A DNA stretch of 64,000 nt from Mesorhizobium sp. L-8-3 (GCF_016756615.1 NZ_AP023262.1:372001-436000), one strand, 5' to 3'. Positions 45,538-55,433 are shown, counted from the stretch's first letter. Program-made: numbers and translations. Notes: generated by a model from the letters alone, not told the origin.

Positions 45538-46947
45538 TCAATTCAAACTTCGATCTAACGCGCCTTCTCCGGCCAGGAAACCGAAGGCCAGCGCCGTCAG
45601 CAAGCCGTTTCCGGAAAGATAGCCGGAGACGTTGGGGCCCGAGACGCCGCAGGCGGCCCCGCCTCCGGCGAAGAGATTCGGGAACGGCGCACCGTCCGGC
45701 CGCACTACACGTGCATTGTCGTCGATGACAAGGCCGCCTTGTGTGTGGAACAGCGCGCCTGTGACCCTCACCCCGCAAAACGGTGCTTCGAACGGGGGAA
45801 GGGAGCTGAAATCGCGGCCGAAAGCATCCTTTCGCCGTCCTGACCGGGAGGCTTCCAATTCGATGAACGTTTCCTGGAGGACGGCCTCAGGCAGATGCGT
45901 CGCGCGCGCCAATTCCGAAAGATCGGCGGCACGGATCACCGCGCCCGCCGCCACGGCATCGCGGTAGTCGGGGAAGGCCAGCGCGAAATCGTGGATGCGT
46001 TGGTCATAAACGTTCCAGGCGACGCCGCCGGGCTGGGAAACGACGCAGACCGCCTGTTCGGAATAGCCGCCGCTCTCGTCTGAAAACCGCCTGCCCTCCG
46101 TGTTGACCTGGATTGCGCCCTTCGTCATCAGCGCCCAGGAGATCAGGATGCCATGCGGATGCGCAAGCGAGCCGTGCCCCTGATAAGCGGAAAGATGCGC
46201 CACGTCGGCACCCAGCGCCTCACCCCATGTCAGCGCATCGCCCGTATTGCCGGCATGGCCGTAATAGAGGCCGCCGGCGATCTCGGGAATGTGACGGGCG
46301 ACGAGCTCGCGGCTCCCGCCATAGCCATTGCAGGCCAGCACAAGTGCCCCGCAGCCGACGATCTCGGCGGCGCCGTCCGGACGAAGGAGCTCGACGCCGC
46401 GCACGCGGTCGAGATCGTCAACGAACAGCCGCACTGCCCGCGCATCGCAGACGACCGGAATGCCTGCCCGCTCGGTTGCCGCCTGCATCCGGGCCAGAAG
46501 TGCCGCGCCGGTCTTTTCCGGGACTGCGTGCATGCGATGGCGGGAGTGGCCGGGATAGAGAAAGTCGTCGAGCACGATCCATTCGAGCCCATGTCGGTCG
46601 GCAAGCCATTCGAGCGCGGGACCGATCGTGCGAGCGGCAAGTGCCGCAAGCCGCGCATGCGAACTGCCATGGGATTTGGCCATGATGTCAGCCAGGAAAC
46701 GGTCGGGCGTGTCATCCTCGATGCCCGCCGTCCACTGGAAGCGCGTTGCCGGCGCGGGAACAAAGCCCGAGGACATGGAGGTGGAGCCCGAGGCGGAGCC
46801 ATCGCGTTCGAGCACCAGAACATCCGCGCCGGCGTCGCCGGCCTTCAGCGCCGCCGCCAGGCCGCAGGCGCCAGCGCCGATGACGACGACATCGGCCGAG
46901 GCGTCGATGCGCGGCGGCGGCTCGCGGCTGACCGCGCCGGCCTCCAC
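45538..46947 (-). CDS. FAD-dependent fumarate reductase/KstD-like oxidoreductase
   Basis: The 469-residue flavoprotein has an N-terminal dinucleotide motif VVVIGAGACGLAAAL, then LERDGSASGSTSMSSGF, and a C-terminal FAD motif LFAGGGAACGVSGPNVSGYL. It belongs to the fumarate reductase/3-ketosteroid-dehydrogenase group, which reduces or forms C=C bonds next to carbonyls. It is the last gene of the GntR-controlled operon. It probably sets the oxidation level of the dicarboxylate intermediate, but the substrate is unknown. Confidence 0.87.
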   Translation of the reverse strand: MEAGAVSREPPPRIDASADVVVIGAGACGLAAALKAGDAGADVLVLERDGSASGSTSMSSGFVPAPATRFQWTAGIEDDTPDRFLADIMAKSHGSSHARLAALAARTIGPALEWLADRHGLEWIVLDDFLYPGHSRHRMHAVPEKTGAALLARMQAATERAGIPVVCDARAVRLFVDDLDRVRGVELLRPDGAAEIVGCGALVLACNGYGGSRELVARHIPEIAGGLYYGHAGNTGDALTWGEALGADVAHLSAYQGHGSLAHPHGILISWALMTKGAIQVNTEGRRFSDESGGYSEQAVCVVSQPGGVAWNVYDQRIHDFALAFPDYRDAVAAGAVIRAADLSELARATHLPEAVLQETFIELEASRSGRRKDAFGRDFSSLPPFEAPFCGVRVTGALFHTQGGLVIDDNARVVRPDGAPFPNLFAGGGAACGVSGPNVSGYLSGNGLLTALAFGFLAGEGALDRSLN

Positions 46948-46948
46948 T

Positions 46949-47566
46949 TCACAGCCCCGCGATCAGGCTTGCCGCTTCGGCGCAGGTCATCTGTCCCGCG
47001 ACGGTGCGCAGATCGGCGAGCGTGGTTTCATGCGTATCGCGCCCGAACGCGGCGCAGCCATCGCTGAGCACGGTGGTGGTGAAATCGCGCATATGCGCGT
47101 CGCGCACGGTCGAGGCGACCCCGCCATTGGTGACGATGCCGCAGACGAGCAGCGTATCGATGCCGGCCTTGCGCAGCACCCATTCGAGCCGGGTCATGTA
47201 GAAGGCGGAATAGGCAACCTTCTCGATCCGGATGTCGGCCGGCTTCAGCATTTCCACCAACTCCTGCCCCCAACTCCCCGGGGCGAAATCACCCTTGCCG
47301 AGGAAAGGGCGAATGGCCTTGAGGTGGGGCGAGATGAACGGCTCGCCCCTCTTGCCCGGCACCAGCGTGAACTCCGCCGAGACGATCCAGCCGCCCTTCG
47401 CCCGCAGGGTCTCGGCCACCGGAAGCACGCGTTCGGGCAGAGCGGCGATTTCCGGGCTGGTCTGTCCGCCGCGCGCATAGGCGCCGTCGGGATGGAGGAA
47501 ATCATTGGTGAGATCGATGATGAGAAGCCCGGTCGTTCGCGGGTTGGAGACCGCCGGCTGCATCAT
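46949..47566 (-). CDS. Isochorismatase-family cysteine amidohydrolase
   Basis: A 205-residue hydrolase has the catalytic Asp in LLIIDLTNDFLHP, a Lys in the IEKVAYSAFYMT region, and the nucleophile Cys in VCGIVTNGGVASTVRDAHM. The family includes N-carbamoylsarcosine amidase, maleamate amidase and nicotinamidase. Next to HyuAB it probably removes ammonia (or ammonia plus CO2) from a ring-opened amide. It overlaps hyuA by 4 bp. Confidence 0.88.
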   Translation of the reverse strand: MMQPAVSNPRTTGLLIIDLTNDFLHPDGAYARGGQTSPEIAALPERVLPVAETLRAKGGWIVSAEFTLVPGKRGEPFISPHLKAIRPFLGKGDFAPGSWGQELVEMLKPADIRIEKVAYSAFYMTRLEWVLRKAGIDTLLVCGIVTNGGVASTVRDAHMRDFTTTVLSDGCAAFGRDTHETTLADLRTVAGQMTCAEAASLIAGL

Positions 47567-49614
47567 CGTACCCGCTCGATCAGCAGGTTGCCGAAACGGT
47601 CGACGCTGGCGACAAGTCCCGGATCGACGAAGATCGTCGTGTCCGGCTGTTCCAGCAATGCCGGCCCGACGATTGTCGCGCCAACCTCCAGCGCCAGCCG
47701 GTCATAGATCGCGGCCTCATGAAACGCGCCGTCGGCATAGATGCGGCGCGTGCCGATCCGGCAGGCCTCGGCCGTCTTCCCGTCCACCGGCGCGAACACC
47801 GCCATGTCGAGGTTCGGTCGGCAGCCAACAACGGCCGCGCGGTAGTTCATCACCCGGGTCGGAATGTTCTCGAGCAACCTGCCATAGGCGTCGCGATAAG
47901 CCTCGTCGAATGCCGCCTGGATCGCCGCGCGCGTCAATCCGGCATCGACTACCGCAATCGGCACGCTCACCGTATGCGTCTGGCCGAGATAGAGCATGTC
48001 CAGTTCGAATATGCGTTCGACGCGTTCGAAGGTCACGCCAGCGCGCGAGAGCAGCGCTTCGGTTTCGTCGGCAACCCTTTTCATTTCCTCGCCGAGGGAG
48101 GCCGCGTCGATCTGGTCGAGCAGACGGTTGACGGTCTGCACCCGGTCGTGGCGCATGTCGGCCACCACGCAGCCAAGCGCCGAGGTGACGCCGGGAAAGC
48201 GCGGTACGAGAGCCGCGCCAAGGCCAACCTCCTTGATCAGAGCGCCTGCATGCAGCGCGCCGCCGCCGCCAAAGGGCATGGCGGCATACTTCGCCGGATC
48301 ATGCCCCTTCTCGATCGAAACGAGCCGGATCGCTCCCGCCATCTTGGCGTTGGCCAGCTTCAGGATCGCGTCGGCCGCCTGCTCCACGCCCAGACCGAGC
48401 GGGAGGGCGATATGGGCATCGATTGCCCTGCGCGCCGCCTCGACGTCGAGACGCGCGAGCTTGCCGCCGATGGGACGGTCGGGATTGATGCGGCCGAGCA
48501 CGAGGTTGGCGTCGGTCACCGTAGGCCGGTCGTTGCCCAAGCCGTAACACACCGGCCCCGGATCGGAGCCGGCCGATTCCGGCCCAACCTGAAGGAGGCC
48601 GCTCTTGTCGACCGAAGCGATCGAGCCGCCGCCGGCTCCGATCGTGGTGATCTCGATCATCGGCGTGCGGACAACCATCCCGAAGTCGATCGCCGTCTGG
48701 GCGGCCAGCGCCGCCTTGCCGCCGGTGACGAGCGAGACGTCGAAAGACGTGCCGCCCATGTCGCAGGTGATGATGTTGTCGAAACCCGCCGCCCGCGCGA
48801 TCGCCGTCGCCGCGATGACCCCGGCCGCTGGACCGGAAAGCGCGGTGCGGACCGGATAGCGCTTGGCGGTATCGACCGCCATGACGCCGCCGTTCGACTG
48901 CACGATCATGATGTCGCCGGCGAAGCCGCGGCTGCCCAGCGCATTCTCCAGCCGCTCCAGATAGGACGAGACGACGGGTTGCAGATAGGCGTTCAGCGTC
49001 GCGGTCGAGACGCGCTCGAATTCGCGGATCTCCGGCAGTATCTCCGTCGCCGCCGTCACATAGGCGTTGGGCCAGACCGAACGCACCGCGTCCACGGCGC
49101 GCTTCTCGTTGTCATTGTTGGCATAGCCGTTGATGAAGAAGACGCAGACGGCCTCGCAACCGCTTGCCGCAAGTGCCTTCGCCCGCGCGCGCACTTCCTC
49201 CTCCTCGACCACGCGCAGAACGGAGCCGTCGGCGAGCACGCGCTCCGCGACCTCGACCCGATCCGAACGATCGACCACCGGCTCAAAGGAGCCTTTCAGG
49301 CCCCAGGTCGTCGGGCGGTCACGCCGGCGCATCTCGAGCACGTCGCGAAAACCCTGCGTGGTGATGATGCCGGTGCGGGCGCCCTTGCGTTCGAGCAGCG
49401 CGTTCGTGCCAACCGTGGTGCCATGCACGACAGTGCTGATATCGGCGAAGTCGCCAATCCGGTTGCCGATGCCTTCGACCATGCCCTTCGACTGGTCGCC
49501 GCGCGTGGACGGCACCTTGGCGGTCATCACCGTGCCGGCGCTTTCGTCAAGGATGAAGACGTCGGTGAAGGTGCCGCCGACATCGACGCCGATCACGTAG
49601 GCAGGGCGGTTCAT
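47563..49614 (-). CDS. hyuA: Hydantoinase A/oxoprolinase-type subunit HyuA
   Basis: The 683-residue ASKHA-fold subunit binds ATP. The phosphate-1 loop is VIGVDVGGTFTDVFILDE, and GTTVGTNALLERKGARTGII, CDMGGTSFDVSLV and FGGGGALHAGALIKEVG follow. With HyuB it performs ATP-dependent hydrolysis or carboxylation of an imide, hydantoin, oxoproline or ketone. Here it is paired tail to head with hyuB by a 4-bp overlap. Confidence 0.92.
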   Translation of the reverse strand: MNRPAYVIGVDVGGTFTDVFILDESAGTVMTAKVPSTRGDQSKGMVEGIGNRIGDFADISTVVHGTTVGTNALLERKGARTGIITTQGFRDVLEMRRRDRPTTWGLKGSFEPVVDRSDRVEVAERVLADGSVLRVVEEEEVRARAKALAASGCEAVCVFFINGYANNDNEKRAVDAVRSVWPNAYVTAATEILPEIREFERVSTATLNAYLQPVVSSYLERLENALGSRGFAGDIMIVQSNGGVMAVDTAKRYPVRTALSGPAAGVIAATAIARAAGFDNIITCDMGGTSFDVSLVTGGKAALAAQTAIDFGMVVRTPMIEITTIGAGGGSIASVDKSGLLQVGPESAGSDPGPVCYGLGNDRPTVTDANLVLGRINPDRPIGGKLARLDVEAARRAIDAHIALPLGLGVEQAADAILKLANAKMAGAIRLVSIEKGHDPAKYAAMPFGGGGALHAGALIKEVGLGAALVPRFPGVTSALGCVVADMRHDRVQTVNRLLDQIDAASLGEEMKRVADETEALLSRAGVTFERVERIFELDMLYLGQTHTVSVPIAVVDAGLTRAAIQAAFDEAYRDAYGRLLENIPTRVMNYRAAVVGCRPNLDMAVFAPVDGKTAEACRIGTRRIYADGAFHEAAIYDRLALEVGATIVGPALLEQPDTTIFVDPGLVASVDRFGNLLIERVR

Positions 49615-51347
49615 TCGGCGGCCTCCCGGTTGCGAAGTCTTGCCGTTTCGCCGGCATCGATCCGGCCGTCAGAGATTGAGACGCCATAGTCGGAGGCGGC
49701 TCGTTCCGGGCTCACGAAGCCCCGCCTGACATCACGCACCACCAGATCCGGGTCACGTTCCAGAGGATCGCCGTAGCCCCCTCCTCCCGGCGTCTCCAGG
49801 CGAACCTTCTGCCCCCGCCGCAGATGGATGCCGACCATCTTCGAAACCATCGGCGGCTCGCATTCGCCCTCGGCCTGCTCGTAGCGGAATCGGTTGGGCG
49901 CGGCGGCGGCTCCGCCCGCGACACCGGGAGGCGCGAACTTTCCACGCTCGCCGAACAGGAACACATCGGCTTCCCTCTCCAGAAGCTCGATCTCATACAC
50001 CGCGCCGAGGCCGCCCCTGTAACGGCCCGCTCCGCCGGAATCGGGCCGCAGGGCCCATTGGGTGAAGCGCACCGGATAGGCGGCTTCGAGGATTTCGAGC
50101 GGCGGAATGGTCGCCGTCGAGATCGGCGCATTGCCGTGGTTGAGGCCGTCGCCGGCGCCATGCGCGCCATGACCGCCACCGAAGAAGGAGAACATGACCC
50201 AACGCTGGCCGTTAGTCCTGTGGCCCGCAAGCGAGAGGGCGTTGATCGTGCCGTAGGCGCACGCCATGGCCGGCCCAGGCGCGATCTTCGCAACCGCCTG
50301 GAAGACGACGTCGATCAGCCGCAGGATCGTCTCGGTGTACCCACCGACGGGCTTGGGCGCCACGACCGACAGAAGCGAGCTTTCCGCGATGCGGAACTCG
50401 ACCGGCTCCAGAACCCCCGCATTCGCCGGCACTTCGCCGAAAATGTGCTTGAGCGCCACATAGCAGGCCGCAATGGTGGTCGAGCGCGAGATATTGACCG
50501 GGCCGGCGCAGGCGGGCGAGGAGCGGGTGAAATCCATCACCATCCGGTCGCCCTCGATGGTAAGATCCAGCGCGATCTTCAGCGGCTGGTCGACGATGCC
50601 GTCATTGTCGAGGAAATCCTCGGCGGAAACCGTGCCCGCCGGCAGGCCGGCGATCTGCGCACGCATCATCTCGGCCGCGCGTGCCTTCAGTTCGACAAGC
50701 GCCGACGCGACCGTCCCGTCGCCATAGTCGTCGATCAGCGCGTGCATGCGACGCTCGCCGAGTTCCAGTGCGTTGATCTGGCCATTGAGGTCGCCATAGA
50801 GCGACAGCGGCAGCCGGGAATTGGCGGACAATATGTCCACGACGTCCTGCCGGAACTCGCCCCGGTCATAGAGCTTGACCGGCGGGATGAGCATTCCTTC
50901 CTGGAAACATTCGGTGGCGGCCGGATTGTAGTTTCCGGGCACATTGCCGCCGACGTCGTGCCAGTGGCCGACGGAAGCGAGAAAACAGAACAGGTTACCG
51001 TCCCGGAAGACGGGTTTCACGAGCCGGAAGTCCGAAAGATGGGTGCCGCCCTCATAAGGATCGTTGAATATCCAGACGTCGCCTTCATGGACGCCGCCCT
51101 GGCGGGCGGCCTTGCCGATCACGGCCTTGACCGCGAAGGCCATGACGCCGACGAAGATCGGCAGACCGGACTTGCCCTGCACCAGCGTTTCGCCGGTGAT
51201 CGCATCATAGATGCCGTGCGAGGCATCGTGCGCCTCGGCGATGATGGGGTTGAAAGCGGAGCGGAACAATGTCGCATCCATCTCGTCGGCGATCTGCTCG
51301 AGGCGGCCCTTGAGAATGGCGAGCGTGACCGGATCAAGCGCCATCAC
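49611..51347 (-). CDS. hyuB: Hydantoinase B/oxoprolinase-type subunit HyuB
   Basis: The 578-residue catalytic partner of HyuA has IVAEAHDASHGIYDAITGE for metal binding, HVGDVWIFNDPYEGGTH-like text (HEGDVWIFNDPYEGGTHLSD), DVGGNVPGNYNPAATE and LPPSLY-type loops. The C terminus LETPGGGGYGDPLERDP is diagnostic. Known complexes include N-methylhydantoinase, 5-oxoprolinase and acetophenone carboxylase. The aconitase-type and lyase genes next to it point to a dicarboxylate-forming substrate. Confidence 0.92.
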   Translation of the reverse strand: MMALDPVTLAILKGRLEQIADEMDATLFRSAFNPIIAEAHDASHGIYDAITGETLVQGKSGLPIFVGVMAFAVKAVIGKAARQGGVHEGDVWIFNDPYEGGTHLSDFRLVKPVFRDGNLFCFLASVGHWHDVGGNVPGNYNPAATECFQEGMLIPPVKLYDRGEFRQDVVDILSANSRLPLSLYGDLNGQINALELGERRMHALIDDYGDGTVASALVELKARAAEMMRAQIAGLPAGTVSAEDFLDNDGIVDQPLKIALDLTIEGDRMVMDFTRSSPACAGPVNISRSTTIAACYVALKHIFGEVPANAGVLEPVEFRIAESSLLSVVAPKPVGGYTETILRLIDVVFQAVAKIAPGPAMACAYGTINALSLAGHRTNGQRWVMFSFFGGGHGAHGAGDGLNHGNAPISTATIPPLEILEAAYPVRFTQWALRPDSGGAGRYRGGLGAVYEIELLEREADVFLFGERGKFAPPGVAGGAAAAPNRFRYEQAEGECEPPMVSKMVGIHLRRGQKVRLETPGGGGYGDPLERDPDLVVRDVRRGFVSPERAASDYGVSISDGRIDAGETARLRNREAAE

Positions 51348-52216
51348 GCGTCACCTCCGTCATAGCGACGGCCCATGGCCAGCAAGTCGGGCGTGCCGAT
51401 GACGGCATTCAAGCCGGCAAAGTCGAACATGCGGTCGCGGAACGCCTCGTTCGACCCCGTTCGCGTCAGGTTGCGGTAGTAGTCGCGCTGCGTCGCCGCA
51501 ACGGCACGAACGATGCCGCCGGGGAAGATCACGAAGCTGAAGCCGAGCTTCTCCAGCCCGGCCGCATCGACGATCGGAGTCTTGCCGCCTTCCACCATGT
51601 TGGCCATCAGCGGCACGCGGCCGGCAAAACGTTCGACGACGCGGCCGATCTCCTCCATGGATCGCGGGGCCTCGATGAAAAGCATATCGGCGCCGGCTTC
51701 CACATAGGCTTCCGCCCGATCCAGCGCCGCCACGAAACCCTCGACGGCGATGGCGTCGGTGCGGCCTATGATAAGCGTGTCGTCGGAAGCGCGCGCATCG
51801 CAGGCCGCCCGGATCTTTCCCGCCATCTCTCCCGGCGAGATCAGCGACTTGCCATCGAGGTGACCGCAACGCTTCGGCATTGTCTGGTCTTCAAGCTGCA
51901 AGGCATTGGCGCCCATGCGTTCGAAGACGCGCACCGTGCGCTGAACGTTGAGCGCATTGCCGAAGCCGTTGTCGGCGTCGACGACGATCGGCAGGGCGAT
52001 ACGGTCGCGCAGGACCGCGATGGTATCAGCCACCTCGCTCATGGAGACAAGACCGATGTCCGGGCGGCCGAAACGCGTATAAGCGATCGAAGCCCCGGAG
52101 AGATAAACGGCCTCCGCCCCGGCCTGGGACGCGATCAGGCCGCTCAGGGCGTCGTAAACGCCGGGAGCAAGCAGGATGCGCTCTTCTCCGAGGCGTTGCT
52201 TCAGATTGACTTTCAT
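51344..52216 (-). CDS. Isocitrate lyase/dimethylmalate lyase family enzyme
   Basis: A 290-residue barrel enzyme of the ICL/PEP-mutase superfamily. The Mg-binding VDADNGFGN, EDQTMPKRCGHLDGK with the catalytic Cys, and IIGRTDA are present. The KRCGH motif indicates a C-C lyase (methylisocitrate, dimethylmalate or citramalate type) rather than PEP mutase. The ATG at 52216 is preferred; the frame remains open upstream but overlaps the small aconitase-like subunit. It likely cleaves the hydroxy acid made by the adjacent dehydratase into pyruvate plus a short acid. Confidence 0.87.
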   Translation of the reverse strand: MKVNLKQRLGEERILLAPGVYDALSGLIASQAGAEAVYLSGASIAYTRFGRPDIGLVSMSEVADTIAVLRDRIALPIVVDADNGFGNALNVQRTVRVFERMGANALQLEDQTMPKRCGHLDGKSLISPGEMAGKIRAACDARASDDTLIIGRTDAIAVEGFVAALDRAEAYVEAGADMLFIEAPRSMEEIGRVVERFAGRVPLMANMVEGGKTPIVDAAGLEKLGFSFVIFPGGIVRAVAATQRDYYRNLTRTGSNEAFRDRMFDFAGLNAVIGTPDLLAMGRRYDGGDA

Positions 52217-52719
52217 AGGGGCCTTCCATTGCTGCGCGCCGCCGCGAAGCGCTTCTTCAGATGCGGAACCAGGCCGCCGTCGGCGAGCATGCGCTTGAGA
52301 TTGTCTGGCAGGGGCTCGAGTACCACCGCCCGTCCGCTCGCCGCGAGGCGCAACGCCCCCGCCTCGAGATCGAGGTCGGCTTTTTCGCCGTCCGTGACAC
52401 CGGCAAGGTCTGGCGCCACCAGGACCGGCAATCCGAGATTGATGGCATTGCGATAAAAGATGCCGGCAAAGGAACGTGCCACCACGCCGGCAACGCCCAG
52501 ATGCAGCAGGGCCTCGGCAGCCTGCTCCCGCGACGAGCCCATGCCGAAATTCCTGCCGGCCACGACGATATCGCCGCGCCCGACCTCGTGGGCGAATTCC
52601 GGCCGCACGCCTTCGAGGCAATGTTTCGCAAGCTCTTCGAGCCCCCCTTTCATATATTGTCCGGGCGCCAGCTGGTCGGTGTCGATGTCGTCGCCGAAAA
52701 GAAAGATACGACCGCTCAT
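52213..52719 (-). CDS. Aconitase-family dehydratase small subunit (LeuD/DmdB-like)
   Basis: The 168-residue swivelling domain has GDDIDTDQLAPGQYM, GRNFGMGSSREQAAEALLHLG (substrate-binding GSSRE) and FAGIFYRNAINLGLPVL. It matches small subunits of isopropylmalate and 2,3-dimethylmalate dehydratases. It overlaps both the large subunit and the lyase genes by 4 bp. True leucine biosynthesis is unlikely, as leuB and leuA are absent and the operon is catabolic. Confidence 0.88.
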   Translation of the reverse strand: MSGRIFLFGDDIDTDQLAPGQYMKGGLEELAKHCLEGVRPEFAHEVGRGDIVVAGRNFGMGSSREQAAEALLHLGVAGVVARSFAGIFYRNAINLGLPVLVAPDLAGVTDGEKADLDLEAGALRLAASGRAVVLEPLPDNLKRMLADGGLVPHLKKRFAAARSNGRPL

Positions 52720-53990
52720 CGGTTCGCCTCCGGCAGGAAGTCGCGCGGATCAGCGATGTGCCCGGCAACGGCAGAGGCCGCTACCGTCAACGGAGAGCCG
52801 AGCCATACCTTCGAGGACGCCGCTCCCATACGGCCCTTGAAGTTGCGCGCCGTGGACGAGATGCAGGAGACGTCCTCCCCGAGACGGTCGGCGCCATAGC
52901 CGGCACAGATGCCGCAAGCATTGGCCAGGATGCGCGCGCCGGCATCCTCGAACACCTTCATGATGCCGTCGTCCGCGGCGCGCTGCTGATCGCGGCGCGA
53001 GGCCGGCGCCACCAGAAGTTCGACCCCTCTGGCGAGCTTGCGGCCACGCAGCAGGTCCGCCGCGCCCTTGAGATCCACATATTTGGCGCCGGTGCAGGCG
53101 CCGATATAGGCGACTTCGACCGGCGTGCCGGCGGTCTCGCCCACCGGGGCGGAATTGGCGGGAGAATGCGGCGCCGCCACCTGAGGTTCGAGGGCTGCCG
53201 CGTCGAAGACGTGATGCTCCAGCAATTCGGCCCCGGGATCGGTGAACAGATGGCCGTAGTCGCCCTGCTCGCCGCCGGCGGCCCTCAGGAAGGCGGCGGT
53301 CGTCTCGTCGGGGGCGATCAATCCGGCCTGCGCACCGAGTTCTGCGGCCATGTTGGAGAGCGTCATGCGTTCCTGCATGGAAAGGGCCGTGATCGCCTCG
53401 CCGGCAAATTCGACCGCCTGATACTTCCCGCCGTCCATGCCGAGCCGGCCGCAAAGCGCAAGCATGATGTCCTTGGCGGTCAGACCCGGTCCCAGCCGGT
53501 TCTTCCATTCGATCAGGATGGTGCCCGGCACCTTGAGCCAGATCTCGCCGGTCGCCAGCACGCCCGCCATTTCGGTCGCGCCGATCCCGAACATGTAGCA
53601 GCCGAAGGCGCCGCCGGTGGGCGAATGGCTGTCGCCGCCGACAACGAACATGCCGGGTTTCAGGTGCCCGCGTTCCGGCAGCACGACATGGCAGATGCCT
53701 TCGCCGTCGTGGAAGGCGACGCGGCGGTCCCTGGCCCACTGGCGGGTCAGTTCCAGGATGCGCGCGCCCTCGTCGGTGTCGCCAGGCACGAAATGATCGG
53801 AGATCAGGACCACCTTCGAGGCATCGAACAGGCCGACGCCGAATTCCTTCAGGATGGGTTCGACGCGGCGCGGCCCACCCGAATCGTGGATCATCGCCAG
53901 ATCGACCCTGGCCGTGACGACCTCGCCCGGCCGCACGCTCTGCCGTCCCGCCGCGCGGGCGACGATCTTCTGCGCTAGCGTCGCCTTCAT
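52716..53990 (-). CDS. Aconitase-family dehydratase large subunit (LeuC/DmdA-like)
   Basis: A 424-residue iron-sulfur (de)hydratase. The cluster Cys residues appear in AYIGACTGAKYVDLKG and LANACGICAGYGADRLGE, and FVVGGDSHSPTGGAFGCYMFGIG is the family signature. The start at 53990 overlaps the livF stop. It should hydrate an unsaturated dicarboxylate (maleate, citraconate or dimethylmaleate type) to a malate derivative for the following lyase. Confidence 0.9.
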   Translation of the reverse strand: MKATLAQKIVARAAGRQSVRPGEVVTARVDLAMIHDSGGPRRVEPILKEFGVGLFDASKVVLISDHFVPGDTDEGARILELTRQWARDRRVAFHDGEGICHVVLPERGHLKPGMFVVGGDSHSPTGGAFGCYMFGIGATEMAGVLATGEIWLKVPGTILIEWKNRLGPGLTAKDIMLALCGRLGMDGGKYQAVEFAGEAITALSMQERMTLSNMAAELGAQAGLIAPDETTAAFLRAAGGEQGDYGHLFTDPGAELLEHHVFDAAALEPQVAAPHSPANSAPVGETAGTPVEVAYIGACTGAKYVDLKGAADLLRGRKLARGVELLVAPASRRDQQRAADDGIMKVFEDAGARILANACGICAGYGADRLGEDVSCISSTARNFKGRMGAASSKVWLGSPLTVAASAVAGHIADPRDFLPEANR

Positions 53991-54694
53991 CACGCCAGCC
54001 CCAGATAGGAGCGCTGTAATTCGGGATCGTTCATCATCTCGGCCGGCCTGCCGGACAGGCGGATCTCGCCGTTCTCCATGACGAAGGCGCGGCTGGCGAT
54101 CTCCAGCGATTGCAGCACGTTCTGCTCGACCAGCAGGATCGTAAGCCCGGTCGCGTTGAGGCGGGAGATCAGCGCGAACATCTCTTCCACCAGAAGCGGC
54201 GACAGCCCGATCGACGGTTCGTCGAGGATGAGCAGTTTCGGCTCCGCCATCATGCCGCGTCCGATCGCCAGCATCTGCTGTTCGCCGCCCGACAGCGTGC
54301 CTGCCTTTTGCCCGAAACGTTCCCTCAGCCGCGGAAAAATGTCGGCCACCTTGTCGATGTTGTCCGGCCGGTTCGCCCTGCCTCGGCAGTAGGCGCCAAG
54401 CTCGAGATTCTCGAGAACGGTCAGGTTGGGGAAGATGTGGCGCCCTTCCGGCACCTGGATCAGTCCGAGATCGACGATCGCACGGGCGCCGAGCCCGTTT
54501 ATCTGACGCCCGTCGAAGCGCACCGACCCCTGCCGGCAAGGGATCAGGCCCGACAACGCGGCCGCGAATGTGGTCTTGCCGACGCCGTTGGAGCCGAGCA
54601 GCGCCACGATCTCGCCCGAGGCGATGTCGAGGTCGATGCCGCGCAGCACCTCCACCGCACCATAGCCGCCTTTGAGACCTTCGACCTCAAGCAT
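53990..54694 (-). CDS. livF: Branched-chain-type ABC transporter ATPase LivF
   Basis: The 234-residue ATPase has Walker A LLGSNGVGKTTF, Q-loop IQVPEGRHIFPNLTVLENL, signature LSGGEQQMLAIGRG, Walker B LLILDEPSIGL and switch LLVEQNV. The VPEGRHIFP segment is typical of LivF. It overlaps livG by 8 bp. It is the second ATPase of the HAAT importer of this operon. Confidence 0.93.
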   Translation of the reverse strand: MLEVEGLKGGYGAVEVLRGIDLDIASGEIVALLGSNGVGKTTFAAALSGLIPCRQGSVRFDGRQINGLGARAIVDLGLIQVPEGRHIFPNLTVLENLELGAYCRGRANRPDNIDKVADIFPRLRERFGQKAGTLSGGEQQMLAIGRGMMAEPKLLILDEPSIGLSPLLVEEMFALISRLNATGLTILLVEQNVLQSLEIASRAFVMENGEIRLSGRPAEMMNDPELQRSYLGLA

Positions 54695-55433
54695 CGGCCA
54701 CCTCCCGCCTGGCGATGCGCTCGGCCATGCCCTTGCCGAGATAGGCCTCGATTACCTGCCGGTTCGAGACCACGTCGCGCGGCTTGCCTTCGGCGATCAG
54801 TTGTCCCTGGTTCAGGACCCAGGTGTATTCGGACAGGCTCATCACGGCCTGCATGACATGCTCGATGAGAAGGATGGTCACGCCGGTTTCGCGGATCGCC
54901 CGGATGATGGGGATGACGTCGCGTATCTCGGATGGATTGAGGCCGGCCAGAACCTCGTCGAAGAGCACGAGCTTCGGCCCGGTCGCCAGCGCGCGGGCGA
55001 CTTCGAGACGCTTGCGGCCGGCGACCGTCAGCGCGCCGGCCGGCATGTCGAGCCTGTCCCCGAGGCCGACCATGCGCGCCACTTCGCCGGCCCTCGCCAG
55101 CGCTTCCCGCCGCGACGAAATATGCAGATGCGCGCCCACCGCAATGTTCTCGCGAACCGATTGGCCGGCAAAGGGCTGCACGATCTGGAAGGTGCGCACC
55201 AGGCCGCGGCGGGCAATCGTTTCGGGTGCGTGTCCCGTGATGACCTCGCCACGGAAGGCGACCGAACCGGAATCCGGTCTGTGGAAGCCGGTGATCAGCG
55301 AGAACAACGTCGTCTTGCCGGCACCGTTGGGACCGATCAGCGAGACGATGCCGCCTTCCGGGACGGTGAAGCTGACGTCGCGCGCCGCTTGAACACCGCC
55401 GAAGCTCTTGCAAAGGGCGCGGACCTCAAGCAT
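54687..55433 (-). CDS. livG: Branched-chain-type ABC transporter ATPase LivG
   Basis: The 248-residue ATPase has Walker A LIGPNGAGKTTLFSLITGF and LVRTFQIVQPFAGQSVRENI typical of LivG. The signature is shortened to LTVAGRKRLEVARAL in place of LSYGQQR, as seen in some LivG proteins. Walker B is LVLFDEVLAGLN. The ATG at 55433 fits the family N terminus (MLEVRALCKSFGG). It overlaps livM by 8 bp. Confidence 0.92.
   Translation of the reverse strand: MLEVRALCKSFGGVQAARDVSFTVPEGGIVSLIGPNGAGKTTLFSLITGFHRPDSGSVAFRGEVITGHAPETIARRGLVRTFQIVQPFAGQSVRENIAVGAHLHISSRREALARAGEVARMVGLGDRLDMPAGALTVAGRKRLEVARALATGPKLVLFDEVLAGLNPSEIRDVIPIIRAIRETGVTILLIEHVMQAVMSLSEYTWVLNQGQLIAEGKPRDVVSNRQVIEAYLGKGMAERIARREVADA

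Noticed and set aside
47719..49689. A 656-codon plus-strand frame opposite hyuA
   Set aside because: HyuA on the minus strand has clear ATP-binding motifs and operon overlaps; the plus frame has no recognisable fold.
52213..53990. Leucine biosynthesis leuCD
   Set aside because: They lie inside a catabolic operon with a lyase and a transporter, and no leuA or leuB is near.
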